A DNA stretch of 32,673 nucleotides from a virus, in IMG/VR virus record IMGVR_UViG_3300011113_000277, positions 1 to 32,673 of that record; one strand, 5' to 3'. The translations under genes and the position numbers were made by a program. This document shows positions 24,916-31,018 of this stretch, piece by piece; within the stretch, counting starts at the first letter, position 1, and the number at the start of each line of letters is the position of its first letter. The notes under the pieces were generated by a model. That model was not told where the DNA came from. It ran no database searches and saw only the letters and a program-made list of their open reading frames with translations.

Positions 24916-25157
24916 CATGGAATCTTCGTCTGGTGTTGTTGACCACGGCTACAGAGGAGCCCTACATGGAGCTACGAGAAGTGTTTTATGACGACGAAGG
25001 CGTACCCGTGGGCCATACCCGTGCCACGGTTGGTGGGGAAACCCTTGATGAAGTACAGCAGTATCTAGACAGAGCCCACTCTGGAATCATGCGCCCGATT
25101 CTTCGGAATAATGATTTTGTGGGTAAATTTAAAGAACTTGATGATGAATGGAATTAA
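24912..25157 (+). CDS. Hypothetical protein
   Basis: An 81-aa acidic protein starting at an ATGA junction. The sequence is a short beta-rich domain (WNLRLVLLTT, then YMELREVFYDDEGVPVGH) followed by a helix TLDEVQQYLDRAHSG. The pattern is common in small phage accessory proteins that lack assigned functions. Confidence 0.68.
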   Translation: MTWNLRLVLLTTATEEPYMELREVFYDDEGVPVGHTRATVGGETLDEVQQYLDRAHSGIMRPILRNNDFVGKFKELDDEWN

Positions 25158-25158
25158 T

Positions 25159-25482
25159 ATGCAAAAGAAGCATTGTGAAATGATTAAAGCGTGGGCCGAT
25201 GGCTACGAGATTGAGGCGTTTAACCCGGAGCACCAAAAGTGGGTTACGACTCCTGAGCCCGGTTGGTTTGATAGTATTGAGTACCGAGTAAAACCAGGCG
25301 AGGCTCGCCGACCACGGATCACGGAGATTTATGCTCAGATTGATCTGAACCCCTTCACGGGAGAGCCTGAGTTACATACCAACGAGAGCCAAAGCAACGT
25401 TATCTTGCGCTTTGAGAACGACGACCTTGTCGATATCAGTATGGTAGGCGAACCCGACGACGAGCCCCTGCCATGGGAATGA
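25159..25482 (+). CDS. Conserved phage protein with Trp-rich N-terminal fold
   Basis: A 107-aa protein. ATG 25159 follows the previous TAA by one base; the longer frame from 25111 overlaps the upstream gene. The start HCEMIKAWADGYEIEAFNPE, then W-TTPEPGWFD and EYRVKP, matches a small phage domain often found in accessory regions, where the Trp residues pack in a compact beta sheet. The C-terminus is acidic. Function unknown. Confidence 0.72.
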   Translation: MQKKHCEMIKAWADGYEIEAFNPEHQKWVTTPEPGWFDSIEYRVKPGEARRPRITEIYAQIDLNPFTGEPELHTNESQSNVILRFENDDLVDISMVGEPDDEPLPWE

Positions 25483-25670
25483 AACCTTCTGACGAGTATA
25501 AGGTTTGTTCTTTGGAAGATGCCGACGTATTTGCAAGAAAACGAGCCCTAGGCAGAGGACCCTTAAGTGAGGAAGAGATAAACAAGCTCTACCTAGAGCA
25601 TGGTAATTCTGAGTGGGATTGGCAAATTAAGTTTGCTAGAGCAATAGAAGAAAGGCATGGGATTAAATGA
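25473..25670 (+). CDS. Hypothetical protein
   Basis: A 65-aa protein overlapping the preceding gene by 10 bases; ATG 25479 is an alternative start. It is helical and charged, with LSEEEINKLYLEHGN and a WDWQIKFARAIEE segment. No family is recognised, and the ribosome site is weak, so translation may depend on coupling. Confidence 0.62.
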   Translation: MGMKPSDEYKVCSLEDADVFARKRALGRGPLSEEEINKLYLEHGNSEWDWQIKFARAIEERHGIK

Positions 25671-25861
25671 ATTTAGATTGGTTTGATAAAAGTCCTGATA
25701 ACGAAAATGAAGTAAGTTTTTACGGCAGACTTCAAATTCCAAATATGAATGTAAAGTCGTTATGGGTTGGAACGCCATTGTTTAAAGACCATGACTACAA
25801 CATTAAAATTGTTTTTGATAAAACAACAGGCGAACTTAAATCAGCAGAGGTGTTGAAATGA
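25667..25861 (+). CDS. Hypothetical beta-rich protein
   Basis: A 64-aa product starting at an ATGA junction. Aromatic and beta-rich (EVSFYGRLQIPN, then SLWVGTPLF and YNIKIVFDKTTGEL). It ends in ATGA with the following 56-aa gene. No motif is recognised. Confidence 0.65.
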   Translation: MNLDWFDKSPDNENEVSFYGRLQIPNMNVKSLWVGTPLFKDHDYNIKIVFDKTTGELKSAEVLK

Positions 25862-26028
25862 ACGCATACGAATTAGCAGATTTTGTTGAAATTAGTAAGC
25901 CTGATGACAAAGCACATATAACAATAGCAACAATGCTCCGCCAACAAGCCGACTACATTGCTCAACTAGAAAAAGGTTTGGAATCTAGTATGGCGATGAA
26001 TAAGGCACAGGCTGACCGAAATGATTGA
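25858..26028 (+). CDS. 56-aa helical small protein
   Basis: Starts at an ATGA junction. The sequence has a helix NAYELADFVEI, then a segment TIATMLRQQADYIAQLEKGLE with heptad spacing that suggests a short coiled coil. This layout (a small helix, then MLRQQADYIAQLE) is common in tiny phage accessory proteins. Function unknown. Confidence 0.65.
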   Translation: MNAYELADFVEISKPDDKAHITIATMLRQQADYIAQLEKGLESSMAMNKAQADRND

Positions 26029-26051
26029 ACCCATGAATAGGATAGGCTAAG

Positions 26052-26267
26052 ATGAATACAACATTACACGACTATATATCGCTCAAAACCATGGACGACT
26101 TTAAATGCCCTACCTGCAAGCTGTTGATTCAAGCCAAAAAGCTTTCCCTGCTTGCCAAGCAGGTTAGTGACTATAGTGAGTTACAGTACGAAGCGATAAA
26201 ATTAGACCATTACATAAAGGAATTGCATCATGACCACCCAGCACCCGGAACCCCCTGCCCCAAATGA
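26052..26267 (+). CDS. Small protein with CPTC knuckle
   Basis: A 71-aa protein with AGGATAGG upstream of ATG 26052. It contains CPTC at about residues 19-22, then a helical part, and a C-terminal His-rich segment (HHDHPAPGTPCPK). A single CxxC plus the late His and Cys could bind zinc, but spacing is unusual. It overlaps the next gene by 38 bases. Confidence 0.6.
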   Translation: MNTTLHDYISLKTMDDFKCPTCKLLIQAKKLSLLAKQVSDYSELQYEAIKLDHYIKELHHDHPAPGTPCPK

Positions 26268-26592
26268 GTGGGCAGAAAAAAAGATAAAGGACCTCATAGA
26301 CTTTTCCATAGAGCGGGGAGACCGCCTCATGGCAGGGCATGACTTACGGGATAAACTGACCACCTTAGAGCAGCGCCAAGCGCTCCTCATTGCCCACGCC
26401 CAGCGTTTACGCAGGAAGCTAAGCCCTTCTAAGCGGGAGCGCCCTGAAACCCCTAATATTGGCAAAAATGAGCAGTTATTTGACATGTTTGCTGAGAAAA
26501 TCGCTAAAAAGCTCTCGGAAATTGAAAAAAGAGAGGGTTTGGATAAAAAACAAAACAGACCTGACTTGTTTGGTCCGAGAGCAAGCTCTTGA
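26230..26592 (+). CDS. Hypothetical helical protein
   Basis: A 120-aa charged protein, largely helical, with segments IKDLIDFSIERGDRLM and TTLEQRQALLIAHAQRL, then a Ser/Arg-rich linker, and KIAKKLSEIEKREGL. The C-terminus is flexible and ends NRPDLFGPRASS. The antisense frame at this place is a shadow. It ends by overlapping the TTG start of the next gene. No family assigned. Confidence 0.68.
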   Translation: MTTQHPEPPAPNEWAEKKIKDLIDFSIERGDRLMAGHDLRDKLTTLEQRQALLIAHAQRLRRKLSPSKRERPETPNIGKNEQLFDMFAEKIAKKLSEIEKREGLDKKQNRPDLFGPRASS

Positions 26593-26828
26593 AAACGATT
26601 ATTCACGTTAACCAGCATGTGATTAAGTCCAATCGGAAGAACGGGGTCACAGAACCCGTTTTAACGGTGAAAACGTATAAGAGTAATACCTATGCCCATG
26701 ATGTCGTGATTCATGGCCCTAGTCGTGTGGTTTATGCCCCTGACAAGCCCTTATCGTGTGGGGCTCATGTGTGGATTGAAACAGAAGCCCAAGTCGAGGT
26801 AAAAGAAAATGATGGAAAAGGACTTTAA
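26589..26828 (+). CDS. Conserved aquatic-phage protein (TTG start)
   Basis: A 79-aa protein starting with TTG at 26589, overlapping the previous TGA (TTGA). The opening TIIHVNQHVIKSNRKNG, with later VVIHGPSRVVYAPDKPLSCG and HVWIET, is a pattern I recall from many marine and freshwater phage genomes, always as a hypothetical protein. It is basic and beta-rich. Strong conservation suggests a real function that has not been named. It overlaps the next gene by 20 bases. Confidence 0.75.
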   Translation: MKTIIHVNQHVIKSNRKNGVTEPVLTVKTYKSNTYAHDVVIHGPSRVVYAPDKPLSCGAHVWIETEAQVEVKENDGKGL

Positions 26829-27054
26829 AGTTGAAGCAATGGAAGGTGAGGATATCCCTTCGATTCAGGTGATTGTTTTGACGGATGATCGTGGGGTGAG
26901 TTATGAGTATTATGGAGCGCCTTTCATGGATCACGTGCCAAAAATTAAGAATTTGTACATTGGTCCGGTGGTGTGCAAAGAGGATGTGATTGAGTACTTG
27001 GAGGAGGGTTTTGAGAGGTTGGAGAGGAGTGGATCACGGACCACGGCTCACTGA
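26809..27054 (+). CDS. Hypothetical acidic protein, last gene of accessory operon
   Basis: An 81-aa acidic protein with paired start codons (ATG ATG at 26809). It contains IPSIQVIVLTDDRGVSYEYYG and a helix EDVIEYLEEGFERLERSG. It is the last gene before the 311-base repeat-rich noncoding segment. No motif is recognised. Confidence 0.65.
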   Translation: MMEKDFKVEAMEGEDIPSIQVIVLTDDRGVSYEYYGAPFMDHVPKIKNLYIGPVVCKEDVIEYLEEGFERLERSGSRTTAH

Positions 27055-27059
27055 GTGAT

Positions 27060-27078
27060 TTGCTTAAAAAATAGGCAA
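27060..27078 (+). repeat. 19-base repeat, copy 1
   Basis: TTGCTTAAAAAATAGGCAA. Identical to the copy at 27101, with a start-to-start distance of 41 bases, close to four helical turns. The ends TTGC and GGCAA make it imperfectly palindromic. Confidence 0.9.
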
Positions 27079-27100
27079 CTACTGTATGGATATACATGAG

Positions 27101-27119
27101 TTGCTTAAAAAATAGGCAA
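27101..27119 (+). repeat. 19-base repeat, copy 2
   Basis: Exact second copy of the 27060 element. The spacer between the copies contains an imperfect TGTAT/ATACA palindrome. A third, inverted copy with one mismatch lies at 31875. Confidence 0.9.
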
Positions 27120-27156
27120 AAAACGGGGGTATATAGACTTTTTTACGGGCATGATG

Positions 27157-27174
27157 AAAAAAAATATTTTTTTT
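27157..27174. repeat. A8-TA-T8 perfect palindrome
   Basis: Eight A, then TA, then eight T: 18 bases that equal their own reverse complement. Such tracts are curved and melt easily, and can serve as unwinding elements or as weak bidirectional termination sites. Confidence 0.85.
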
Positions 27175-27236
27175 GTGAAAATAGACGTAATAGACGTAAT
27201 GCCGTAATAAGTCAATACCAGTAAGGGTTTGGAGGC

Positions 27237-27271
27237 TTACGTTACCATTACACCAAAATACAGTAACGTAA
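27237..27271. repeat. 9-bp inverted repeat, 17-base spacer
   Basis: TTACGTTAC (27237-27245) and GTAACGTAA (27263-27271) are exact reverse complements. Each arm contains the CGTAA pentamer that also occurs three times just upstream, so a protein binding CGTAA half-sites is plausible. Confidence 0.85.
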
Positions 27272-27365
27272 TTTCTCTGGGGGGACCGTGAGGCTGAAAT
27301 TTTGAATTTAAAAAACTCACTCCTATCAAAAAAAAGACTATAGGAACCATTTTTTGGAGAAACAG

Positions 27366-28055
27366 GTGGGAAAGAAAGACGTTTGGAATGTTGCACCGAT
27401 TCGGGTGAATAAGACAGCTAAGAGATTAGCGACTGAAGTAGCCCCCTTGCGTAAGCAACGCAAAACTGTAAAAGGTAAGGAATGGAAGTTTGTCCAGGAG
27501 CTCGTGTCGGGCGATGGACACGTCACCATGAAAGAAGCAGCGATTCGTGCTGGATATAACGAGAAGAGCGCCTCAGCGATGGCGTGGAAACTTACTAACC
27601 CTGCTTTGAGCCCCCACGTGGTATCTGCTATCCAATCCTATCGAGCAGAACTGAATTCTAAGTATGGAACTAACTTTGATCGCCATATGCGGGATTTGCA
27701 GTTGATTCGGGATAAGGCCTTGGAAGCGGGAGCATATGGTGCTGCTGTTCAGGCCGAGTATCGCAGGGGTCAAGCCTTGGGTACGATTTATGTGGATCGT
27801 AAAGAGATTAGACACGGGTCGATTGATTCTATGAGCAAAGAAGAGGTAGAACGCAAACTGAATGAACTTAGAAGGATTTATGGCGGAACGCCCCAGCCTA
27901 TTCTGGACGTAGATTCTAAGACTGTAGAAATGTCTGTTGTGAATGAACAAGAACCCCCTTTTGAAATGGAAATAGAAGATGACGACGAAACCGGAGAGTT
28001 TGCTGGGGAAGAAAGTACAGCAAAACCTGCCAAAGAGTCACATAACAAGGCTTGA
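27366..28055 (+). CDS. terS: Terminase small subunit (GTG start)
   Basis: A 229-aa protein of the Terminase_2 type that recognises phage DNA for packaging. Residues about 30-110 hold the DNA-binding core: KEWKFVQELVSGDG, then EAAIRAGYNEKSASAMAWKL and a long helix that ends in an AVQAEYRRGQALG segment. The C-terminus is acidic. I choose GTG 27366, with GGAG six bases upstream; TTG 27354 is an in-frame alternative. The large subunit is not in the window. The repeat-rich segment just upstream could contain its target site. The next nuclease gene overlaps its 3' end by 77 bases. Confidence 0.85.
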   Translation: MGKKDVWNVAPIRVNKTAKRLATEVAPLRKQRKTVKGKEWKFVQELVSGDGHVTMKEAAIRAGYNEKSASAMAWKLTNPALSPHVVSAIQSYRAELNSKYGTNFDRHMRDLQLIRDKALEAGAYGAAVQAEYRRGQALGTIYVDRKEIRHGSIDSMSKEEVERKLNELRRIYGGTPQPILDVDSKTVEMSVVNEQEPPFEMEIEDDDETGEFAGEESTAKPAKESHNKA

Positions 28056-28389
28056 ATCTAGAACAGGGTTAGGTATTCCTGATATGTTAATAGCCCTAGA
28101 CCCAGAAGGGTTATTTGTGATGATGGAACTCAAGGTGGTGCAAAAGGGAAAGAAGGTAAATCTTAGCCCGCACCAAATTTCTTTTTTAATCAAACACTCC
28201 AAGATGGGAGCGCCTGTATTCATTTTGGTGCAACACAAACTGCTAGGTGGACCTTTAAATTATCTGTCACTATATGAGGGAAGGAGAGCAATCGAAGTTT
28301 TTGAACGGGGTATAGATGCTCCGTTTTTACTACGATACCTAGCGTCCTCTGTTGATTGGTCAGAAATTAGAAAAAAGTTGTTGACATAG
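27979..28389 (+). CDS. VRR-NUC-type PD-(D/E)XK endonuclease
   Basis: A 136-aa nuclease resembling VRR-NUC and Holliday-junction-resolvase-like proteins. Visible core: RLESRTG (Glu26), GIPDM (Asp35), ELK (Glu50 and Lys52) and SPHQISFL (Gln66), the order expected of the catalytic fold. Such phage enzymes trim branched or linear DNA before packaging or during recombination. It overlaps the terminase gene by 77 bases in another frame, and its last codons include the -35 box of the next promoter. Some residues before 20 could be non-native if a later start is used. Confidence 0.85.
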   Translation: MTTKPESLLGKKVQQNLPKSHITRLESRTGLGIPDMLIALDPEGLFVMMELKVVQKGKKVNLSPHQISFLIKHSKMGAPVFILVQHKLLGGPLNYLSLYEGRRAIEVFERGIDAPFLLRYLASSVDWSEIRKKLLT

Positions 28390-28408
28390 TTTTAGTTTGT
28401 ATTATACT
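28381..28408 (+). promoter_or_regulatory. Strong sigma70-like promoter
   Basis: Consensus TTGACA (28381-28386), 16-base spacer, TATACT (28403-28408). Predicted start near 28414-28416, exactly where a hairpin begins. Confidence 0.8.
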
Positions 28409-28415
28409 TATTCCG

Positions 28416-28434
28416 TGCTCTACAGAATTGAGCA
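28416..28434 (+). promoter_or_regulatory. 5' leader hairpin
   Basis: TGCTC pairs with GAGCA around a 9-base loop, followed by TTTTTAGAAAGGAG and the ATG at 28456. The stem sits at the predicted 5' end of the transcript, so it may protect the mRNA. It has a short T-run after it, so weak attenuation is also possible. Confidence 0.5.
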
Positions 28435-28455
28435 TTTTTAGAAAGGAGAAATAGT

Positions 28456-28716
28456 ATGCAAGTTGTTGACATTGATTATCTAGAAACGTTACCTGTACGG
28501 GAGCGTATTCCGTCGTTGCTTTCGAAGTACAAGCAGGAGATTGTTGAAACGAAGGATTGGTTTTATAAGTTTGAAGATTATGAAATAAATATCTGTGACT
28601 ATCACGAAACAGGTGTTTTCTTTGTTGTTGCGTGTCCTATAAACCCTGATACCGAAATGGCGGATTGGGGTAAAGAAGTAGTGTTGCAAGCAGTTAATCT
28701 TAGAAAGGAGAATTAA
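28456..28716 (+). CDS. Hypothetical acidic protein, first gene of unit
   Basis: An 86-aa acidic protein with AAAGGAG upstream of ATG 28456 and its own strong promoter. It opens with a helical segment RERIPSLLSKYKQEIVETK, then DWFYKFEDYEINICDYHET, GVFFVVAC and a helical end. No family is recognised. Early promoter and small acidic character suit a host-interaction protein, but this is inference. Confidence 0.7.
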   Translation: MQVVDIDYLETLPVRERIPSLLSKYKQEIVETKDWFYKFEDYEINICDYHETGVFFVVACPINPDTEMADWGKEVVLQAVNLRKEN

Positions 28717-28717
28717 A

Positions 28718-29026
28718 GTGCATTGGGAAGATCAATTTAACGAATGGTGCTTGAAGTATCAGCCAATGGATAACCACATTGACATGAACACAGTTACAGA
28801 TAAGTTTGAAACCTACGGGAAGGATTTGGATTTTGTTCGCTCACAAGACCCAAGGTGTGTCTGGACGTTGGTTGATGGTGACGACGGCAATCTGTATATC
28901 AGTAGTGGGTATCACCTTGTTAATCGTATTAATTATTTTGTGACGGCAGTACCTTTTGAAGGTGATTATATGGACGTGCCTTATTTCATTTATGACGAAG
29001 AAGAAGAGGAGTATAAAAATGTCTGA
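28718..29026 (+). CDS. Hypothetical acidic protein (GTG start)
   Basis: A 102-aa acidic protein. GTG 28718 is two bases after the previous stop and has AGAAAGGAG upstream. The sequence has a helical start (HWEDQFNEWCLKYQ), a beta-rich middle (RCVWTLVDGDDGNLYISSGYH) and a strongly acidic tail (YDEEEEEY). The topology of the middle resembles a small beta sheet. Function unknown. Confidence 0.7.
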   Translation: MHWEDQFNEWCLKYQPMDNHIDMNTVTDKFETYGKDLDFVRSQDPRCVWTLVDGDDGNLYISSGYHLVNRINYFVTAVPFEGDYMDVPYFIYDEEEEEYKNV

Positions 29027-29321
29027 ACTAATTGATAAGATGACTGTTAGCTCTCCGTTGATTTTGGAAGGGTCGTGGGGTGTTAGAGATTTAGGGGAGC
29101 ACGAGTCTACCTTAGAACTTTATTACAACAAAGATGACACAGGTTTTATTGAATGGGATATACCAAGCCTTGATAGGTTTGAGTGCATTGGGTTATGGTT
29201 TGAGTTTGATAAAGTTGGTAGTAGGTCGTTAGTAGAGTATGACGGGGTGATGGGCCTGAATGAACATGCTATTGCCCTGTTGCGTAAAAACAATGTGTTT
29301 GTGTCTAAAGACTTTGAATAA
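29019..29321 (+). CDS. Hypothetical acidic protein
   Basis: A 100-aa protein. I use ATG 29019, with GAGGAG seven bases upstream, rather than the frame opening at 28956 inside the previous gene. It is beta-rich (LELYYNKDDTGFIEWDIPS and IGLWFEFDKVGSRSLVEYDG) with a helical end. It overlaps the preceding gene by eight bases. No motif is recognised. Confidence 0.7.
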   Translation: MSELIDKMTVSSPLILEGSWGVRDLGEHESTLELYYNKDDTGFIEWDIPSLDRFECIGLWFEFDKVGSRSLVEYDGVMGLNEHAIALLRKNNVFVSKDFE

Positions 29322-29333
29322 GGAGAAATGAGA

Positions 29334-29972
29334 ATGTTTGATGCTTATATGAAAATCCGGAAAGCCTCACCTGACATATCAGCGAAGGGTGCTTTGGCGT
29401 TGTTGCGTGTGCAGAAGAAGTATGCTGACCTGTGTTTGGATACCAGCTATCACTACTATGGTAAGCCCGTTGAAATTATTTATCGTGACCTGCCAAGAAA
29501 CTGTTCTATTACTTTAGAAGTTGTTCCTGACCATTGTTCTGAAGCCCCGTGGGATTGGTGCGAAGGGTTTGGCACAATCAAGCCCATGCAACGATACGCA
29601 GAGTATGCTGGAAATGGGAATGTTCAGGTACGCAGTTATGGGCGTGAAAACTATTACTACAATTTTGCAGAAGCCTTGAAGAGAGCCCGTAAGGATTATG
29701 AAAATGGCAAAACAGGCAAAGCAGATTTACAGCGTAAAGCCCTTAGTGCAGTAAAGCGTGAGATAGAATATTTTGAAGGTTACATCTGTGATAATTGGAA
29801 TTATGTGTCTGTTCATGTTCAGGCACATAGGGACGGGGAAGAGATTTATGATGAATGGGTTGGCATGTATGAATCTACTTCATGGGAAGAAGGTGCGTAT
29901 GATTTAATTCATGGTGCAAAGCGTGAGATATTTGCCACAAAGTATGCTGGATCTACTGTGGGGACAATATGA
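29334..29972 (+). CDS. Hypothetical Tyr-rich protein
   Basis: A 212-aa protein. ATG 29334 is preferred because AGGAG lies eight bases upstream; ATG 29328 is only two bases from it. The sequence is rich in Tyr, Trp and Cys (TSYHYYGKPVEIIYRD, DHCSEAPWDWCEG, GRENYYYNF), then a helical stretch (FAEALKRARKDYE) and a C-terminal half with SWEEGAYDLIHGAK. I recognise no enzyme motif. It may be a structural or binding protein. Confidence 0.7.
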   Translation: MFDAYMKIRKASPDISAKGALALLRVQKKYADLCLDTSYHYYGKPVEIIYRDLPRNCSITLEVVPDHCSEAPWDWCEGFGTIKPMQRYAEYAGNGNVQVRSYGRENYYYNFAEALKRARKDYENGKTGKADLQRKALSAVKREIEYFEGYICDNWNYVSVHVQAHRDGEEIYDEWVGMYESTSWEEGAYDLIHGAKREIFATKYAGSTVGTI

Positions 29973-30166
29973 TCTACATTACAAAAGAAGAAACTTATGA
30001 TACGGGTGGGAATTGTATGGTTGATGTTCTGACTTTATCCAACGGGAAGGTAGTTTGCATTTCAGATGAATATGTTGGGTTATACAATTCTGTTGACGAC
30101 ATGCTGGAAGATGACGGGACAAAATGCCTTAACGGATTCTGGATTTCACCTGTGGAGGCAGTATGA
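29969..30166 (+). CDS. Hypothetical small protein
   Basis: A 65-aa acidic protein starting at an ATGA junction. Contains VLTLSNGKVVCISDEY and a helix SVDDMLEDDG, then TKCLNGFWISP. It is followed by an ATGA-coupled membrane microprotein. No family recognised. Confidence 0.68.
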   Translation: MIYITKEETYDTGGNCMVDVLTLSNGKVVCISDEYVGLYNSVDDMLEDDGTKCLNGFWISPVEAV

Positions 30167-30225
30167 TATTTTTAGTTTTGCTGGGGTTTATTGTTTTATG
30201 GTGGGTGCTTGACAATCTAGAATGA
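30163..30225 (+). CDS. 20-aa membrane microprotein
   Basis: Starts on ATGA at the previous stop with GGAGG five bases upstream, a near-ideal ribosome site. Almost all residues are hydrophobic (FLVLLGFIVLWWVL) with an acidic DNLE end, giving a single membrane span. Its last codons carry the -35 and lie just before the -10 of the clamp promoter. Too short to be found by length cut-offs; the ribosome site is the main support. Confidence 0.6.
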   Translation: MIFLVLLGFIVLWWVLDNLE

Positions 30226-30236
30226 ATGTGTATTAT
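30209..30236 (+). promoter_or_regulatory. Sigma70-like promoter of clamp unit
   Basis: TTGACA (30209-30214), 16-base spacer, TATTAT (30231-30236), with a TATACA also overlapping. Predicted start near 30243, at the base of the leader hairpin. Confidence 0.75.
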
Positions 30237-30244
30237 ACAAATAT

Positions 30245-30263
30245 GGGTCAAATTGGTTGACTC
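30245..30263 (+). promoter_or_regulatory. 5' leader hairpin of clamp unit
   Basis: GGGTCAA and TTGACTC form a stem of 7 bp (one G-U pair) with a 5-base loop, followed by TTTTTAGGAG and the ATG at 30281. Same design as the other leaders in this region. Confidence 0.5.
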
Positions 30264-30280
30264 TTTTTAGGAGTGTAGAA

Positions 30281-30871
30281 ATGAGAAATATATATTTTGA
30301 TGGTGGTGTTCTGAGTGCTATGTCTATTCTTTCTGCTAAGAAAGATATTCGTTATTACTTGAATGGGGTGTTGCTGGAGGTTGACAACAAACTAATCCGT
30401 GCTGTTGCGACTGACGGCCATTTGTTGGGCGTGTATCAGCAAAGCAATAAGGGTGGTGACGAAGGCGAGCCATTCCGAGTGATTATTTCCCATGAGGTAA
30501 TTGCAAAGCTGGATAAAAAGGTGTTGCAACATACCTTGTCAAAAGAAGGGGATAAGTATGTGATTGACAATATTGGGTTTAGCGGGATTGAAGGCACATT
30601 CCCTGATTACATGCGAGTATTCCCTACGGGCAAAATATCAGGCGAGATTGCTCAATTCAATCCTGACTTTATTGCAAGGTTCACAAAGGTTGGTAAAGCG
30701 TTGGGCATGAAAAACCCTATGCCTACGATTGGACACAATGGCACAGGCACAGCGTTGGTTGATATTGGTAAGCCTGACTATTTTGCTGGATTGATGATGC
30801 CTTATCGGGCAGAGCACACAATGCTTTTTACCCCAGCGTGGCTAACAAAAATGGAGGTTCAACATGCTTAG
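30281..30871 (+). CDS. Two-domain beta sliding clamp (DnaN-like, domain I absent)
   Basis: A 196-aa homologue of the bacterial beta clamp that starts at domain II. Residues 22-50 (DIRYYLNGVLLEV, then AVATDGHLLG) match the E. coli region DVRYYLNGMLFE and TVATDGHRLA almost residue for residue. FPDYMRVFP (107-115) matches FPDYRRVLP, and LMMPYR (171-176) matches the clamp C-terminal VVMPMR. Domain I, about 120 residues in bacterial clamps, is missing; the start is set by AGGAG seven bases upstream and the leader hairpin. The partner-binding pocket residues are largely kept. It has its own promoter, about 8 kb from the polymerase. Confidence 0.85.
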   Translation: MRNIYFDGGVLSAMSILSAKKDIRYYLNGVLLEVDNKLIRAVATDGHLLGVYQQSNKGGDEGEPFRVIISHEVIAKLDKKVLQHTLSKEGDKYVIDNIGFSGIEGTFPDYMRVFPTGKISGEIAQFNPDFIARFTKVGKALGMKNPMPTIGHNGTGTALVDIGKPDYFAGLMMPYRAEHTMLFTPAWLTKMEVQHA

Positions 30872-31016
30872 CCAGCTTTATTTAATTGACCTGTATGACC
30901 AGCTTACACAGCGATATGAAACTGTTATAGGCACATTCAATGACCATATGAAATGGGTAAACAGTAGTGGAATTGTGGTCATCAATGTTGAATCTTACTT
31001 TTACGAAGGGATATAA
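30864..31016 (+). CDS. 50-aa small protein coupled to clamp
   Basis: ATG 30864 has GGAGG six bases upstream and overlaps the clamp stop by eight bases. The sequence opens with a helix (SQLYLIDLYDQLTQRYE) and ends beta-rich (GIVVINVESYFYEGI). The strong ribosome site argues for real translation. No homologue is recognised; being coupled to the clamp it may be a partner. Confidence 0.65.
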   Translation: MLSQLYLIDLYDQLTQRYETVIGTFNDHMKWVNSSGIVVINVESYFYEGI

Positions 31017-31018
31017 AA

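Larger units (their letters stand above)
27055..27365. other. Repeat-rich noncoding segment, candidate origin/packaging/control region
   Basis: This 311-base stretch has no credible gene. It holds two copies of a 19-base repeat (27060, 27101), an A8-TA-T8 palindrome (27157-27174), TAGACGTAA in tandem (27182-27199) with further CGTAA pentamers at 27203 and 27267, a 9-bp inverted repeat (27237-27271), and a weak TCCTAT/ATAGGA hairpin followed by T6 (27321-27355). The density of repeats beside AT-rich DNA suggests an origin of replication, a terminase recognition site for the following gene, or a regulatory hub. I cannot tell these apart by reading alone. Confidence 0.5.

Noticed and set aside
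26202-26618. Minus-strand frame of 138 aa
   Set aside because: Lies antisense to three coupled plus-strand genes with good overlaps; Ser/Phe/Leu-rich shadow composition.
27338-27352. ACTATAGGA string resembling the end of a T7-type promoter
   Set aside because: The rest of a T7-type promoter is absent, only one site is seen, and no phage RNA polymerase gene is in the window.
27321-27355. TCCTAT/ATAGGA hairpin with T6 as a terminator
   Set aside because: The stem is only 6 bp and AT-rich with a 13-base loop, too weak to call; kept as part of the noncoding segment.
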